Source of the DNA: Larkinella terrae
Lineage (GTDB): Bacteria > Bacteroidota > Bacteroidia > Cytophagales > Spirosomataceae
Assembly (NCBI RefSeq): GCF_009668025.1
Contig: NZ_WJXZ01000014.1
Coordinates: 1,335,097-1,399,096, forward strand
DNA length: 64,000 bases
Direction of reading: 5' to 3'
Shown: positions 41,790 to 49,696 of the stretch, in pieces
Position numbering within the stretch: the first letter of the stretch is position 1
Layout: each line of letters begins with the position of its first letter
The notes under the pieces: model-generated
What the model was told of the DNA's origin: nothing
Databases searched by the model: none
Seen by the model: only the letters and a program-made list of their open reading frames with translations
Made by a program: the position numbers and the translations under genes

Positions 41790-42659
41790 ATGATTAAGAA
41801 AGCTGTTATTCCTGCTGCCGGTTTGGGAACCCGGTTTTTACCGGCGACCAAAGCGCAACCGAAAGAAATGCTGCCCATTATCGATACGCCCACGATTCAG
41901 TATGTGGTGCAGGAAGCTGTCGATTCGGGCATTGAAGATATTCTGATCATTACCGGGAAGGGCAAACGCTCCATCGAGGACCATTTCGACCGGAATTACG
42001 AACTGGAAACCCGGCTGGAAGAAAAAGAAGACGAAGCACTGCTGCTCGAAATGCGTCGGTTGTCGGACATGGCCGACATTCATTTTGTTCGCCAGAAGGA
42101 ACTGAACGGCTTGGGGGATGCGATTTATTACGCCCGTCACCACGTTGGAAACGAGCCGTTTGCGGTTTTGCTGGGCGATACGATCATGGATTCGGTAATT
42201 CCGGTCACGCAGCAATTGATCGATACCTACGACCAGTACCGCGGAACGGTCATTGCCGTGGAGGAAGTACCCGCCGACAAAGTGAACCGCTACGGCATTG
42301 TGGGTGGTACGCCCCTGAGCGACAGCATTATGGAGTTGAACACCCTGATCGAAAAACCATCCATCAAAGCTGCCCCGTCGAATCTGGCCATTGCCGGTCG
42401 CTACGTTCTGACGCCCGATATTTTTGCCGCCATTGAGCAGACGCCGAAAGGGAAAAACAACGAAATTCAGCTCACGGACGCGATGCTGCTGCTACTCAAG
42501 CGGGAAAATTTGTATTCGCACCGCATCGAAGGAAAGCGTCACGATATCGGCAATAAGCTGGATTTTTTGAAAACGACGGTTGAGTTTGCCTTGAAACGCA
42601 AGGAGTTTTCAGCTCCTTTTCTGGCGTTTTTGAAAGAAATCGTAGCCGCTCATTCCTAA
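41790..42659 (+). CDS. galU: UTP--glucose-1-phosphate uridylyltransferase
   Basis: 289 residues from the ATG at 41790. The longer frame to 41703 runs through the inverted repeat and adds no conserved residues. The nucleotidyltransferase signature is intact: AGLGTRFLPATKAQPKEMLP at 10-29, then GKRSIEDHFDRNYELE and FAVLLGDTIMD, with a catalytic Lys in LIEKPS. It makes UDP-glucose from glucose 1-phosphate and UTP in the cytoplasm, feeding envelope glycans and UDP-glucuronate. Pairing with the glucuronokinase-like gene raises the possibility that it also accepts a uronate phosphate, though GalU enzymes normally prefer glucose. Confidence 0.95.
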   Translation: MIKKAVIPAAGLGTRFLPATKAQPKEMLPIIDTPTIQYVVQEAVDSGIEDILIITGKGKRSIEDHFDRNYELETRLEEKEDEALLLEMRRLSDMADIHFVRQKELNGLGDAIYYARHHVGNEPFAVLLGDTIMDSVIPVTQQLIDTYDQYRGTVIAVEEVPADKVNRYGIVGGTPLSDSIMELNTLIEKPSIKAAPSNLAIAGRYVLTPDIFAAIEQTPKGKNNEIQLTDAMLLLLKRENLYSHRIEGKRHDIGNKLDFLKTTVEFALKRKEFSAPFLAFLKEIVAAHS

Positions 42660-42670
42660 CCGTTGGTACC

Positions 42671-43786
42671 TTAATTAAAGACCAGCGCGAGTTGCTTTTC
42701 GAGTTCGGCACCGTGGAGTCCTTTGCGGATGATAAAGCCTTCTTTGTCGATCAGCAGATTCATCGGAATCGAGTTGTTCCCGTATTGGGTGCCGACCACA
42801 TTCTTGCTGCCCACCCGATCGGAAAGTTGGGTCCAGGGCAAATTGGCTTTCTGAAGCGCTTTCTTCCAGGCCTTGCGATCTTCGTCAACCGACACACTGA
42901 TGATCGTGAGGCCTTTGTCTTTGTATCGTTTGTAGAGCGATTTAAGCTGGGTATGCTCCCGCACGCAATGATCGCACCAACTGGCCCAGAAATCGATGAG
43001 GACCACGCTGCCTTTTTTGGCGAGCAAATCGACCGGTTTTGCCTGTCTGTCGGTTAAAACCAGATTGGGAGCGTATTGGCGCAGTGAAGCCATCTGGTCA
43101 AAAACCTGTTCGCGGATATGTTTGCCGACCGAGTGGTTCTGAAGCGAATAGTCAAGTCGGTTGTAGAGACTTTTGGCCCGTTCCTTCGGAATGTCAGGGA
43201 GGATTTCCAGTAGCGTAAAAAGACTGACGAGTGATTTGGGGTTGAAACTGATAAAGGTTGATTTAATATCCAGGATGCCGTTGTGCAAATCCTGGTACTT
43301 CTTGTGCAGAACGAACGACTTGTCTTTATCTCCATATTGCACCGCATGCATCATCAAAGGTTCGAGATTTTTCTGCGATTTCAGGTACATTTCAATGGAT
43401 TTATGCAGAACCAGTTCATCGCGAAAGGAAGAACTGCCCAGAATGGAGGCCCGCTCCAGCGAGTCGGCGTCACCAACGATGCTGACGGGCGTATCGTCGA
43501 GAATAAAGAATTTAAACTGAGTACGGGTTTGCCCTTTGATGCCGATGGCGAAATAATTCGGTTCCCCGATGATCCCTTCCATCGCGAAGCGACCCTCCCG
43601 GGCTACGCAGGAGTCGATTCGTCTTACCTGTAAATTCGGCGAATTCAGCTCCGAGTGAGGGATCAGATAAACCGTCTGGTTGTTCAGATTTTTTAGGTAA
43701 CCCGTGATCGAATAGCGGGCTACCGGTTTCTGACTCAATACCTTACCGGCCAGCAGAAGCGCGAAAACGAGCACGATCCGGTTCAT
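42671..43786 (-). CDS. DUF4369/TlpA-like thiol-disulfide oxidoreductase
   Basis: 371 residues with a signal peptide (about 1-18). The N-terminal DUF4369 domain (about 25-120: ARYSITGYLKNLNNQTVYLI, FKFFILDDTPVSIVGD) and a helical linker precede a thioredoxin-fold domain with the redox centre Cys271-Asp-His-Cys274 in WASWCDHCVRE, and a cis-Pro segment NNSIPMNLLIDKEG. Such proteins reduce or repair disulfides in the periplasm, often linked to cytochrome maturation or outer-membrane proteins, in Bacteroidota frequently next to carbohydrate genes. It stands alone here, facing galU. Confidence 0.92.
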   Translation of the reverse strand: MNRIVLVFALLLAGKVLSQKPVARYSITGYLKNLNNQTVYLIPHSELNSPNLQVRRIDSCVAREGRFAMEGIIGEPNYFAIGIKGQTRTQFKFFILDDTPVSIVGDADSLERASILGSSSFRDELVLHKSIEMYLKSQKNLEPLMMHAVQYGDKDKSFVLHKKYQDLHNGILDIKSTFISFNPKSLVSLFTLLEILPDIPKERAKSLYNRLDYSLQNHSVGKHIREQVFDQMASLRQYAPNLVLTDRQAKPVDLLAKKGSVVLIDFWASWCDHCVREHTQLKSLYKRYKDKGLTIISVSVDEDRKAWKKALQKANLPWTQLSDRVGSKNVVGTQYGNNSIPMNLLIDKEGFIIRKGLHGAELEKQLALVFN

Positions 43787-43940
43787 AGCTTTTCCGTTTA
43801 AAACCAGTTGATAATTTCAACAAAATCTTCCGAAAGTACAAACTATTTTCCTAGTTAATTTTCTGAATCGGTATTTTCCGGTTTCAGCTAGTTTCGGATA
43901 ATGAGCGCTTGATACGACTGATCCACTCAGGAATCGCGAA

Positions 43941-45239
43941 CTACCGATTGAACGGGTATTCGTTGATCCAATGAAAGCCCCGGTTGACCAGCAGAAACCG
44001 CTCGGGATTTTGCCTTTTCAGCCGGGCATAAATCGAATCTTTCCGAAACAATCCCTTCATAATGAGGGTATTCGTGTCGGGCCGTTGGTACGCCAGGCGG
44101 TATTTGTGTGCCGTATCGAACCGGGCGTACACTACGGCGTTCAATTTTACCGTGTCCGGTTCGAAGACGTAACGACGCAGCGAATCGGTCATCAGGCGGA
44201 CTGTTAAGCTGGGGTAATTCCGATACCCCGCAACAATCACCTGCCGCCAGCGGGTCGTGTCGGTGAGGATGGGCGCCAGCGTATCGCCGTTAAGGGCAAA
44301 GGATTCGACTTCATAAAGTCCATACAGGGGCGGTTTTGGGGCCAGATCGCCATATTGTTTCATTGTTGAAAATCCATCGAAAATATGGGAATACAGCGCC
44401 AGTCCAATAATAACGGTTTTGATAGCCAGTCGACCAATCCGCCAGCGACGTGTAGTCCGGAAAGGAGTGAGGTCAAGGGCGGGTGCCGGGCGATTTAGCA
44501 AAAGGACGTTGATCAGTCGTTTGCCTTCGGCGGTCAGGACGAAAAGGGTCATTAACAGCAGATTCGACGAATAAAGTTTCACCGGTACATCAAAACAGAA
44601 GTTGATGGCAACGATGTTTCCAATGGTGGCAATCAGAATGATGGCTCCCAAAGCCGTTGTCCGGCGGAACAGCAGGAGTCCACCGCCGATGATTTCGCCC
44701 AAACCGGTGAACCAGTTGTACGCTGTTGAGTAGCCCATAAAGGTCCAGGCCAGTCCCATTGGCGACGATTGGCCGTACGGCTGCATGAGTCGGGTCAGAT
44801 TGGGAAACGGGAATTGGGTCTTGAAGATTTTCGCAAAACCGTAGGTAAACATGGTGAAAGCCAGGTAATACCGCAGGAACACAACCAGCCAGTAAAGCAG
44901 CGTATTGTAATTCGCCCGATTGCGATCCAGCACCGACCAGATGACCGACGCCACCAATGCCAATACGACGAAGCAAAGCAACTGAACGTAATTGAAAGTG
45001 GTATCGCCACTGCCATTCGGAAAAACCGTTATTTCGTAAGGTAACTGCAAAACCGCCCGACCTACCCACGGTACCAGCGTGTTCCAGGCATCGGAATAAT
45101 ATTCAAAAAGAGTGTTTGAGCCCGGAAGATGCCCAAATGGGAAGGGGAAAACATAAAGGATAAAATAAACAAAGAAAAACCGGAAGCCTGCTTTTTGCGC
45201 AGCGTTCCACTGAAGGGGATAGATAAGCGGTTGGTTCAT
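43941..45239 (-). CDS. DoxX-like multispan membrane protein
   Basis: 432 residues with about eight hydrophobic segments in the first 300 (for example FFFVYFILYVFPFPF and LYWLVVFLRYYLAFTMFTYG) and a polar C-terminal domain (about 310-432). The segment FMGYSTAYNWFTGLGEIIGGGLLLFRRT is close to the DoxX pattern, in which a G-E-x-x-GG loop ends helix 3. DoxX-like proteins are linked to quinone and thiol chemistry but the large extracytoplasmic domain here is unusual. It runs head to tail with kynureninase (73 bases apart), though a functional tie is not clear. Confidence 0.78.
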   Translation of the reverse strand: MNQPLIYPLQWNAAQKAGFRFFFVYFILYVFPFPFGHLPGSNTLFEYYSDAWNTLVPWVGRAVLQLPYEITVFPNGSGDTTFNYVQLLCFVVLALVASVIWSVLDRNRANYNTLLYWLVVFLRYYLAFTMFTYGFAKIFKTQFPFPNLTRLMQPYGQSSPMGLAWTFMGYSTAYNWFTGLGEIIGGGLLLFRRTTALGAIILIATIGNIVAINFCFDVPVKLYSSNLLLMTLFVLTAEGKRLINVLLLNRPAPALDLTPFRTTRRWRIGRLAIKTVIIGLALYSHIFDGFSTMKQYGDLAPKPPLYGLYEVESFALNGDTLAPILTDTTRWRQVIVAGYRNYPSLTVRLMTDSLRRYVFEPDTVKLNAVVYARFDTAHKYRLAYQRPDTNTLIMKGLFRKDSIYARLKRQNPERFLLVNRGFHWINEYPFNR

Positions 45240-45312
45240 AACGTGATGTAACGGTGGTAAGGCGGTTACAAAATACGACCAACGACTCAGGAAGCAAACC
45301 GGTTGCCGATAA

Positions 45313-46572
45313 TTATGACGTAAACCGTTCCGAACCGCTGATTACCTGACCAACCCGCCAGACTTCCTCGAAGGTGTTGTATAAGGGCGTGGGGGCCAGC
45401 CGGATGCAGTCTGGCTCGCGCCAGTCGCCGATGATGCCTTTTTCGGTTAAATCAGAGAACACGGTTTTTCCGTTTCGTTCGATCAGAATGGACAACTGAC
45501 ATCCCCGCTCCGCCGGATTCGCGGGCGTGATGATCGTGAGTGGAAGACCCGATTGCTGCAGTGTCCATTCCAGAAAACCGGTCAGCAATTCACTTTTCCG
45601 GCGCAGCGCATCCATTCCGGCTTCTGCCGTAATGGCTAAAGCCGCTTCGTGAACCGCCATCGCCAAAACCGACGGGGTGCTCAATTGCCAGCCGTCGGCA
45701 CCCGGCATGGGCACAAAGCCTTTGGTCATTTCAAATCGCCGGGCTTCGTCGTAGCCCCACCAGCCCGCCAACCGGGGACGGTTTTCGGCGTGGTGTTTTT
45801 CATGAATGAACAGCCCGGAAACGCCACCCGGACCAGAATTAAGGTATTTGTAGGAACACCAGAACGCAAAATCGACCTCCCAGTCGTGGAGTTTCAGCGG
45901 AATATTACCAACCGCGTGCGCCAGATCAAAGCCAACGGGAATGCCCACTTCGCGGGCTTTACGGGCAATGGCGGCCATATCGAAAACCTGACCGGTGTAA
46001 TAATGCAAACCACTCATCAGCACCAGCGCCAGCGAATCACGGTGCTGCTCGATGGCGGCCAGAATATCGTCCGTGCGCCAGGTAGGCTCATGGGGCCGGG
46101 GAAAAACTTCCAGCAGGGTTTCGTCGGGGTTCAGGCCCCGGGTGCGGATGTGACTTTCGAGCGCGTATTGATCCGACGGAAAATCCCCGCCGATGGTCAG
46201 AATCCGGCTGCGGTTTTGAGTGGGCTGATAAAAGGAAGTAAGCAACAGGTGCAGATTGACCGTCAGATTGTTCATCGGGCACACTTCCGACGGATGGGCG
46301 CCCACAATTTGCGCGAGCGGTTTTTTGCAGCGTTGGTGAATCGAAAGCCAGGGCTTTTCGCCTTCAAACCAACCTTCTACACCTTGTTGCTGCCAGACCT
46401 CCAGTTCCTGATCCAGCGCCTGACGCGCGGTTTTGGGCTGCAAACCAAGCGAGTTTCCACAGAAATAAATGAGCGGTTTTCCGCCACGTTCAGGAATATA
46501 AAACCGCTCGCGAAAGGAGCGAAGCGGGTCCGCGCGGTCAAGCTGTTGGGCAAATTCCAGCGAATTTTCCAT
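45313..46572 (-). CDS. kynU: Kynureninase
   Basis: 419 residues, cytoplasmic. PLP enzyme of fold type I: CGNSLGLQPKTARQAL near 38, MNNLTVNLHLLL (about 100-111), FDLAHAVGNIPL with the PLP-binding Asp, and WCSYKYLNSGPGG with the Schiff-base Lys242. Length and motifs match kynureninase, which cleaves kynurenine to anthranilate and alanine, or 3-hydroxykynurenine to 3-hydroxyanthranilate for NAD synthesis. No other kynurenine-pathway gene is within the window. An imperfect inverted repeat lies in front of the start. Confidence 0.95.
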   Translation of the reverse strand: MENSLEFAQQLDRADPLRSFRERFYIPERGGKPLIYFCGNSLGLQPKTARQALDQELEVWQQQGVEGWFEGEKPWLSIHQRCKKPLAQIVGAHPSEVCPMNNLTVNLHLLLTSFYQPTQNRSRILTIGGDFPSDQYALESHIRTRGLNPDETLLEVFPRPHEPTWRTDDILAAIEQHRDSLALVLMSGLHYYTGQVFDMAAIARKAREVGIPVGFDLAHAVGNIPLKLHDWEVDFAFWCSYKYLNSGPGGVSGLFIHEKHHAENRPRLAGWWGYDEARRFEMTKGFVPMPGADGWQLSTPSVLAMAVHEAALAITAEAGMDALRRKSELLTGFLEWTLQQSGLPLTIITPANPAERGCQLSILIERNGKTVFSDLTEKGIIGDWREPDCIRLAPTPLYNTFEEVWRVGQVISGSERFTS

Positions 46573-46574
46573 GA

Positions 46575-46672
46575 ACGAGTTAAGAGTTATGAGTTAAGAA
46601 TTGACTTCTGCCTGTCACCTTCTTCACAATGGTGTTCTTGTTTGAACTCATAACTCATAATTCATAACTCAT
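46575..46672. repeat. Imperfect inverted repeat between kynU and the HMA gene
   Basis: The left arm (about 46575-46602, gagttaagagttatgagtta...) faces the right arm (46644-46672, gaactcataactcataattc...). Both arms are built from the word gagttatgaattat or its complement. It overlaps the HMA gene stop by a few bases. Confidence 0.6.
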
Positions 46673-47022
46673 TTATGCCCCAGTCCGCTTTTTTTGCAAC
46701 AGGAGGGGAGCTTGGCGTACCCTTTCTCGTCAGCCATAACTTCGTCGGCGTCGTAACCGGTTTTTGAAATATTGGCTTTGATTTTGTTAACGTCGGTTTT
46801 TTTAGGATTGTAGCGGACCGTAATGACTTTGTCTTTCAGATCCAGATTCGATTCCTTGATGCCTTTCTCAAAAGCCAGGTTGCGCTCAATGCGCTCCTTG
46901 CACATTTCGCAGATGGCCGAGGTTTTGATTTTTACCTCTTTTTCTTTGTCATCACCGGCTTTTGCGGTTGCGCCCCAGGCCAGAAACAACAAAGTGATCA
47001 GTCCAAACAGGTGCTTTTTCAT
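46669..47022 (-). CDS. Exported HMA-domain (heavy-metal-associated) protein
   Basis: 117 residues with a signal peptide (about 1-22, cleavage near TAKAG). The mature protein is a single ferredoxin-like HMA domain: KIKTSAICEMCKERIERNLA carries the metal-binding Cys38-x-x-Cys41, and the later NVKxxxK-like strands close the fold. A C-terminal CCKKSGLGHK adds two more Cys and a His that could bind Cu(I). Cytosolic HMA proteins hand copper to P-type ATPases; a secreted one likely buffers or delivers copper in the periplasm. It is the last gene of a metal-rich cluster. Confidence 0.88.
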   Translation of the reverse strand: MKKHLFGLITLLFLAWGATAKAGDDKEKEVKIKTSAICEMCKERIERNLAFEKGIKESNLDLKDKVITVRYNPKKTDVNKIKANISKTGYDADEVMADEKGYAKLPSCCKKSGLGHK

Positions 47023-47056
47023 GGATATAATGAGTTTGGTCGAAAGAATGGTCAGG

Positions 47057-48514
47057 TTAATGGTGATTCATGGGCTTCTGCGGCATCATCATCGGGATCA
47101 GCGAAGGCGTAATCCGCAGGTAAATCTGCCCTGATAACGGTATTTTTCCGTAAATCGGTTCCAATGCCCTGTCGGGAAAAGAACCGGTCAACTGCGCACC
47201 CAGCACCAAATCCGTACGGGCCAGTTGCAGAAGTCGGTAATTCATGCCCAGTGTCAGGCTGTTAATCGTAACCAGTTTCGTTTCTTTGGTCGGATAATCA
47301 AAAAAGTATTCCCGCAACCCCAATTCGTCAACTGATTTGGTGATATTCTCATAACGCCCGTACAAGGCCGTTCGTGCCAATTGCAGACTGCTTTCGGCCA
47401 GATACGCATTTTCGTTGACGCCCTCGTGCGAATTCATTCCCCAGACCAGAGCCGACGAAACGTATCGATCAGGGCGGCCCAGCGGTTTGCTGTGCAGGAG
47501 CGACGCCGTTGTGCGGGTTACATTATGCTCCGGTTCGGCCGCTTCCGGGCTTTTGATAAATCCCTGCGAAAACTGCAACGCCAGGGCTGGCGAGGGATTC
47601 ACCGAAAACCGGTACGAATAACTGTCAAACCGTGGCCGGTCGAACCCATAGCGGTTTTCGTTCGGTTCGCGTCCCGTAAAACTGGACACTTCCAATTTAG
47701 CAATTTTATACCGAAAACCCGCCGTCGCCACTCCAAATGTAATGTGCGTCGCGTCGGTCCAGTGATGACCCAGGGGCGAATCGGGGTTGTTAAACGACGA
47801 AAGCCGGTGCATAAAAGCCGGAGGGCCCAGCGCCGGTTCGCCCGGATAGCCGACGTACCCAAACACGTCCGAATTGGGAGAAAGAGCGTACGAATAACCA
47901 ACCGACAATTCCGAAAATAAATCATGCTGGTGCTGGCGGTCGATGAGCCGCTGGCCTTTGTAGGTTTCGCCCGACTGAAAAAGCAACGGATAACCGTTGT
48001 TACCGACCGTCAGCGGATCGAGCGACAACATGGCTTTAAAGGCCAGCAAACCCCGTTGCCCGACCTGCCGCTGCGCCATTCCCATGACGTAATTAGGCGC
48101 GTCGAATTGCGTATTGCTACCTCGTTTGCCGGAATTGTTGAAATTCTGATTGGTATGCCGGATAAAAATACTGTAGTGCAGCATCGTCATCCACTTGTTA
48201 CCACTCCCGTTGGGGTGGAACATGTACATATACATCGGCGACTGGTCGGGGTGCCAGGCCGTTCCGGAGGCATTCCGATTCATCGGCAGGTTGCGCGAAT
48301 ACAGGTGCGACATCATCGACATGCCCTGTTGCATCTGCATCATATTGTGCATAGCGTGACCCATCGCGGCATGATCCATGCTGTCCTGCCGCATCATCCG
48401 CCGGGCTGGCGGCATTCGGGCTTTCCGGCTGGTGTCAACCGGAAAACCTTCGGCCCAGGCCGAGCCCTCGGTAATGCATAACAGAACAATTAAAATTTTT
48501 ACGGTTGTATTCAT
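47057..48514 (-). CDS. Met/His-rich outer-membrane barrel-like protein
   Basis: 485 residues from the ATG at 48514. The frame continues to 48655, but residues encoded there overlap the copper-storage gene and lack a signal. The mature protein opens with a Met/His-rich region (RMMRQDSMDHAAMGHAMHNM, MQMQQGMSMM), typical of Cu(I)-binding peptides. The rest alternates beta strands and loops with many His pairs (DRQHQHD, LGHHWTDATHI) and ends MMMPQKPMNHH. Layout suggests an outer-membrane barrel with metal-binding extensions. I recognise no named family. It lies 22 bases from the copper-storage gene and 34 from the HMA gene. Confidence 0.72.
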   Translation of the reverse strand: MNTTVKILIVLLCITEGSAWAEGFPVDTSRKARMPPARRMMRQDSMDHAAMGHAMHNMMQMQQGMSMMSHLYSRNLPMNRNASGTAWHPDQSPMYMYMFHPNGSGNKWMTMLHYSIFIRHTNQNFNNSGKRGSNTQFDAPNYVMGMAQRQVGQRGLLAFKAMLSLDPLTVGNNGYPLLFQSGETYKGQRLIDRQHQHDLFSELSVGYSYALSPNSDVFGYVGYPGEPALGPPAFMHRLSSFNNPDSPLGHHWTDATHITFGVATAGFRYKIAKLEVSSFTGREPNENRYGFDRPRFDSYSYRFSVNPSPALALQFSQGFIKSPEAAEPEHNVTRTTASLLHSKPLGRPDRYVSSALVWGMNSHEGVNENAYLAESSLQLARTALYGRYENITKSVDELGLREYFFDYPTKETKLVTINSLTLGMNYRLLQLARTDLVLGAQLTGSFPDRALEPIYGKIPLSGQIYLRITPSLIPMMMPQKPMNHH

Positions 48515-48536
48515 TTCTTTACGGTTCAAACCGGTC

Positions 48537-48875
48537 TTACGCGCTTGCCGAAAGGTGGCGACAATCGTCGGCACAACGGCGGCAGGCTTCGGCGCAGGCC
48601 CGGCAATGTTCATGATCGTGTTTACTGCATTCGTTTGCACAGGCATCGCATACATCGGCGCAAAGCACCATAAATTGACGCATAAATTCAGAATCGCGGG
48701 CGGTGAGGCTACCGCACATTTTACAGAAATCGGCGCAATCGCGGCAAAGCCGGATGCAATCGCGCATCATCATCACGTGGTCTTCCCGTAGACAGGCCGT
48801 AGCGCAGTGTTCACAGGCCGCAGCGCAATCAAAACAAATTTGTACATGCTGCTGGTGGTTTTGCATCGTTTCCAT
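48537..48875 (-). CDS. Four-helix copper-storage-like (Csp/DUF326) protein
   Basis: 112 residues with 19 cysteines arranged as CxxC/CxxxC pairs along four helices (for example ICFDCAAACEHCATAC, CIRLCRDCADFCKMC and CRACAEACRRCADDC), plus several His. This is the pattern of Csp proteins, whose four-helix bundles hold many Cu(I) ions through Cys thiolates. No signal peptide is evident, which suggests the cytosolic Csp3-like type. It is followed by the Met/His-rich gene and preceded by a TACTTTTG element; it would buffer excess copper. Confidence 0.92.
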   Translation of the reverse strand: METMQNHQQHVQICFDCAAACEHCATACLREDHVMMMRDCIRLCRDCADFCKMCGSLTARDSEFMRQFMVLCADVCDACANECSKHDHEHCRACAEACRRCADDCRHLSASA

Positions 48876-48936
48876 ACCGTATCGACTTAAAAGGTGAAAA
48901 ATTGATTTACATTCGCTTGCGTTACGGTGGATAGTG

Positions 48937-48944
48937 CAAAAGTA
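48937..48944 (-). promoter_or_regulatory. -7 promoter element for the copper-storage gene
   Basis: On the minus strand the bases read TACTTTTG, an exact TAnnTTTG match, 61 bases before the ATG of the copper-storage gene at 48875. The identical octamer precedes the HYC_CC_PP gene. No clear TTG at the right spacing. Confidence 0.45.
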
Positions 48945-48992
48945 CGCGCTATGAATAGAACGGGCCGTACAGAACTATGGTGTGGTTGTATA

Positions 48993-49571
48993 TCATTTTG
49001 AGCCGCCCACTTTGTCGATTTCGGTTCGATAAACGAGCCCCGTTCGTTTAAAATCACCCGGCGTCAGACCTACAACCTGTTTAAACTGGTTCGACAAATG
49101 CTGGGCACTGCTGTACCCCAGCCGCCAGGCAATCTCACTCAGGGTTAACTCGCCATACAGCAAATACTCTTTTACTTTCTCGATTTTTTGAGCAATGACG
49201 AATTTCTCGATCGTGAGTCCTTCAATCGCCGAAAATAAATGGCTCAGGTAGGAGTAGTCGTAACCCATTTTCTGCGTTAAAAAATCCGACAGGTTCTGGT
49301 GGTCGGGTCGTTCGCGCCGGTCGTGGTGGATTTCGTTGACGATCAGGGTCTTGATCTGCTCGATCAGCACCGCTTTGCGGTCTTCCAGCAGTTCGAAATC
49401 GTTTTCAGCCAGCAATTGCCGGATGGTTTCGATGGATACGGTTTCGGGCCAGTCGCCGGTTTCAACTTCCCCCAACTCTACCTTCTGGACTTCAATCCCC
49501 AATTCCTCCAGAATATCCCGAACGACGCGCTTGCACCGACCGCAGACCATATGTTTGATGTATAGTTTCAT
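48993..49571 (-). CDS. AraC-family regulator with CxxC metal-sensor-like N-terminus
   Basis: 192 residues. The N-terminal 70 residues (IKHMVCGRCKRVVRDILEEL, then EVQKVELGEVE) follow the fold and Cys10-x-x-Cys13 position of an HMA-type metal-binding domain. The C-terminal half (about 90-185) is a double helix-turn-helix AraC DNA-binding domain with LSHLFSAIEGLTIEKFVIAQ and TLSEIAWRLGYSSAQHLSNQ. Inference: copper or another soft metal bound by the CxxC changes DNA binding and controls the neighbouring genes. It is much shorter than classical AraC proteins because the sensor is small. It lies between the copper-storage gene and the TonB receptor. Confidence 0.88.
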   Translation of the reverse strand: MKLYIKHMVCGRCKRVVRDILEELGIEVQKVELGEVETGDWPETVSIETIRQLLAENDFELLEDRKAVLIEQIKTLIVNEIHHDRRERPDHQNLSDFLTQKMGYDYSYLSHLFSAIEGLTIEKFVIAQKIEKVKEYLLYGELTLSEIAWRLGYSSAQHLSNQFKQVVGLTPGDFKRTGLVYRTEIDKVGGSK

Positions 49572-49573
49572 GG

Positions 49574-49696
49574 ACTATGATGTCTATGATTTTCTTTGAT
49601 GACTTTGATTGCAGTGATTTAGGTAGAGGTTATGATTTGATGATGCATTCATTTAAATCATAGGTATCACAGAAAATCACCGTAATCATAGCTTAG
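49574..49696. repeat. Imperfect inverted repeat upstream of the AraC gene
   Basis: The left arm (49574-49620) and right arm (49654-49696) are imperfect complements built from the words ctatgat and tgattttct. The loop contains tgatgcattc (49641-49650), also present in the repeat at 29591-29700. It lies between the AraC start and the TonB receptor stop and overlaps the latter by 4 bases, so it could be a regulator site or a transcript end. Confidence 0.55.

Noticed and set aside
45649-46653. 334-residue plus-strand frame opposite kynureninase
   Set aside because: Kynureninase motifs on the minus strand are complete, including the PLP lysine; the plus frame has no fold-like pattern.
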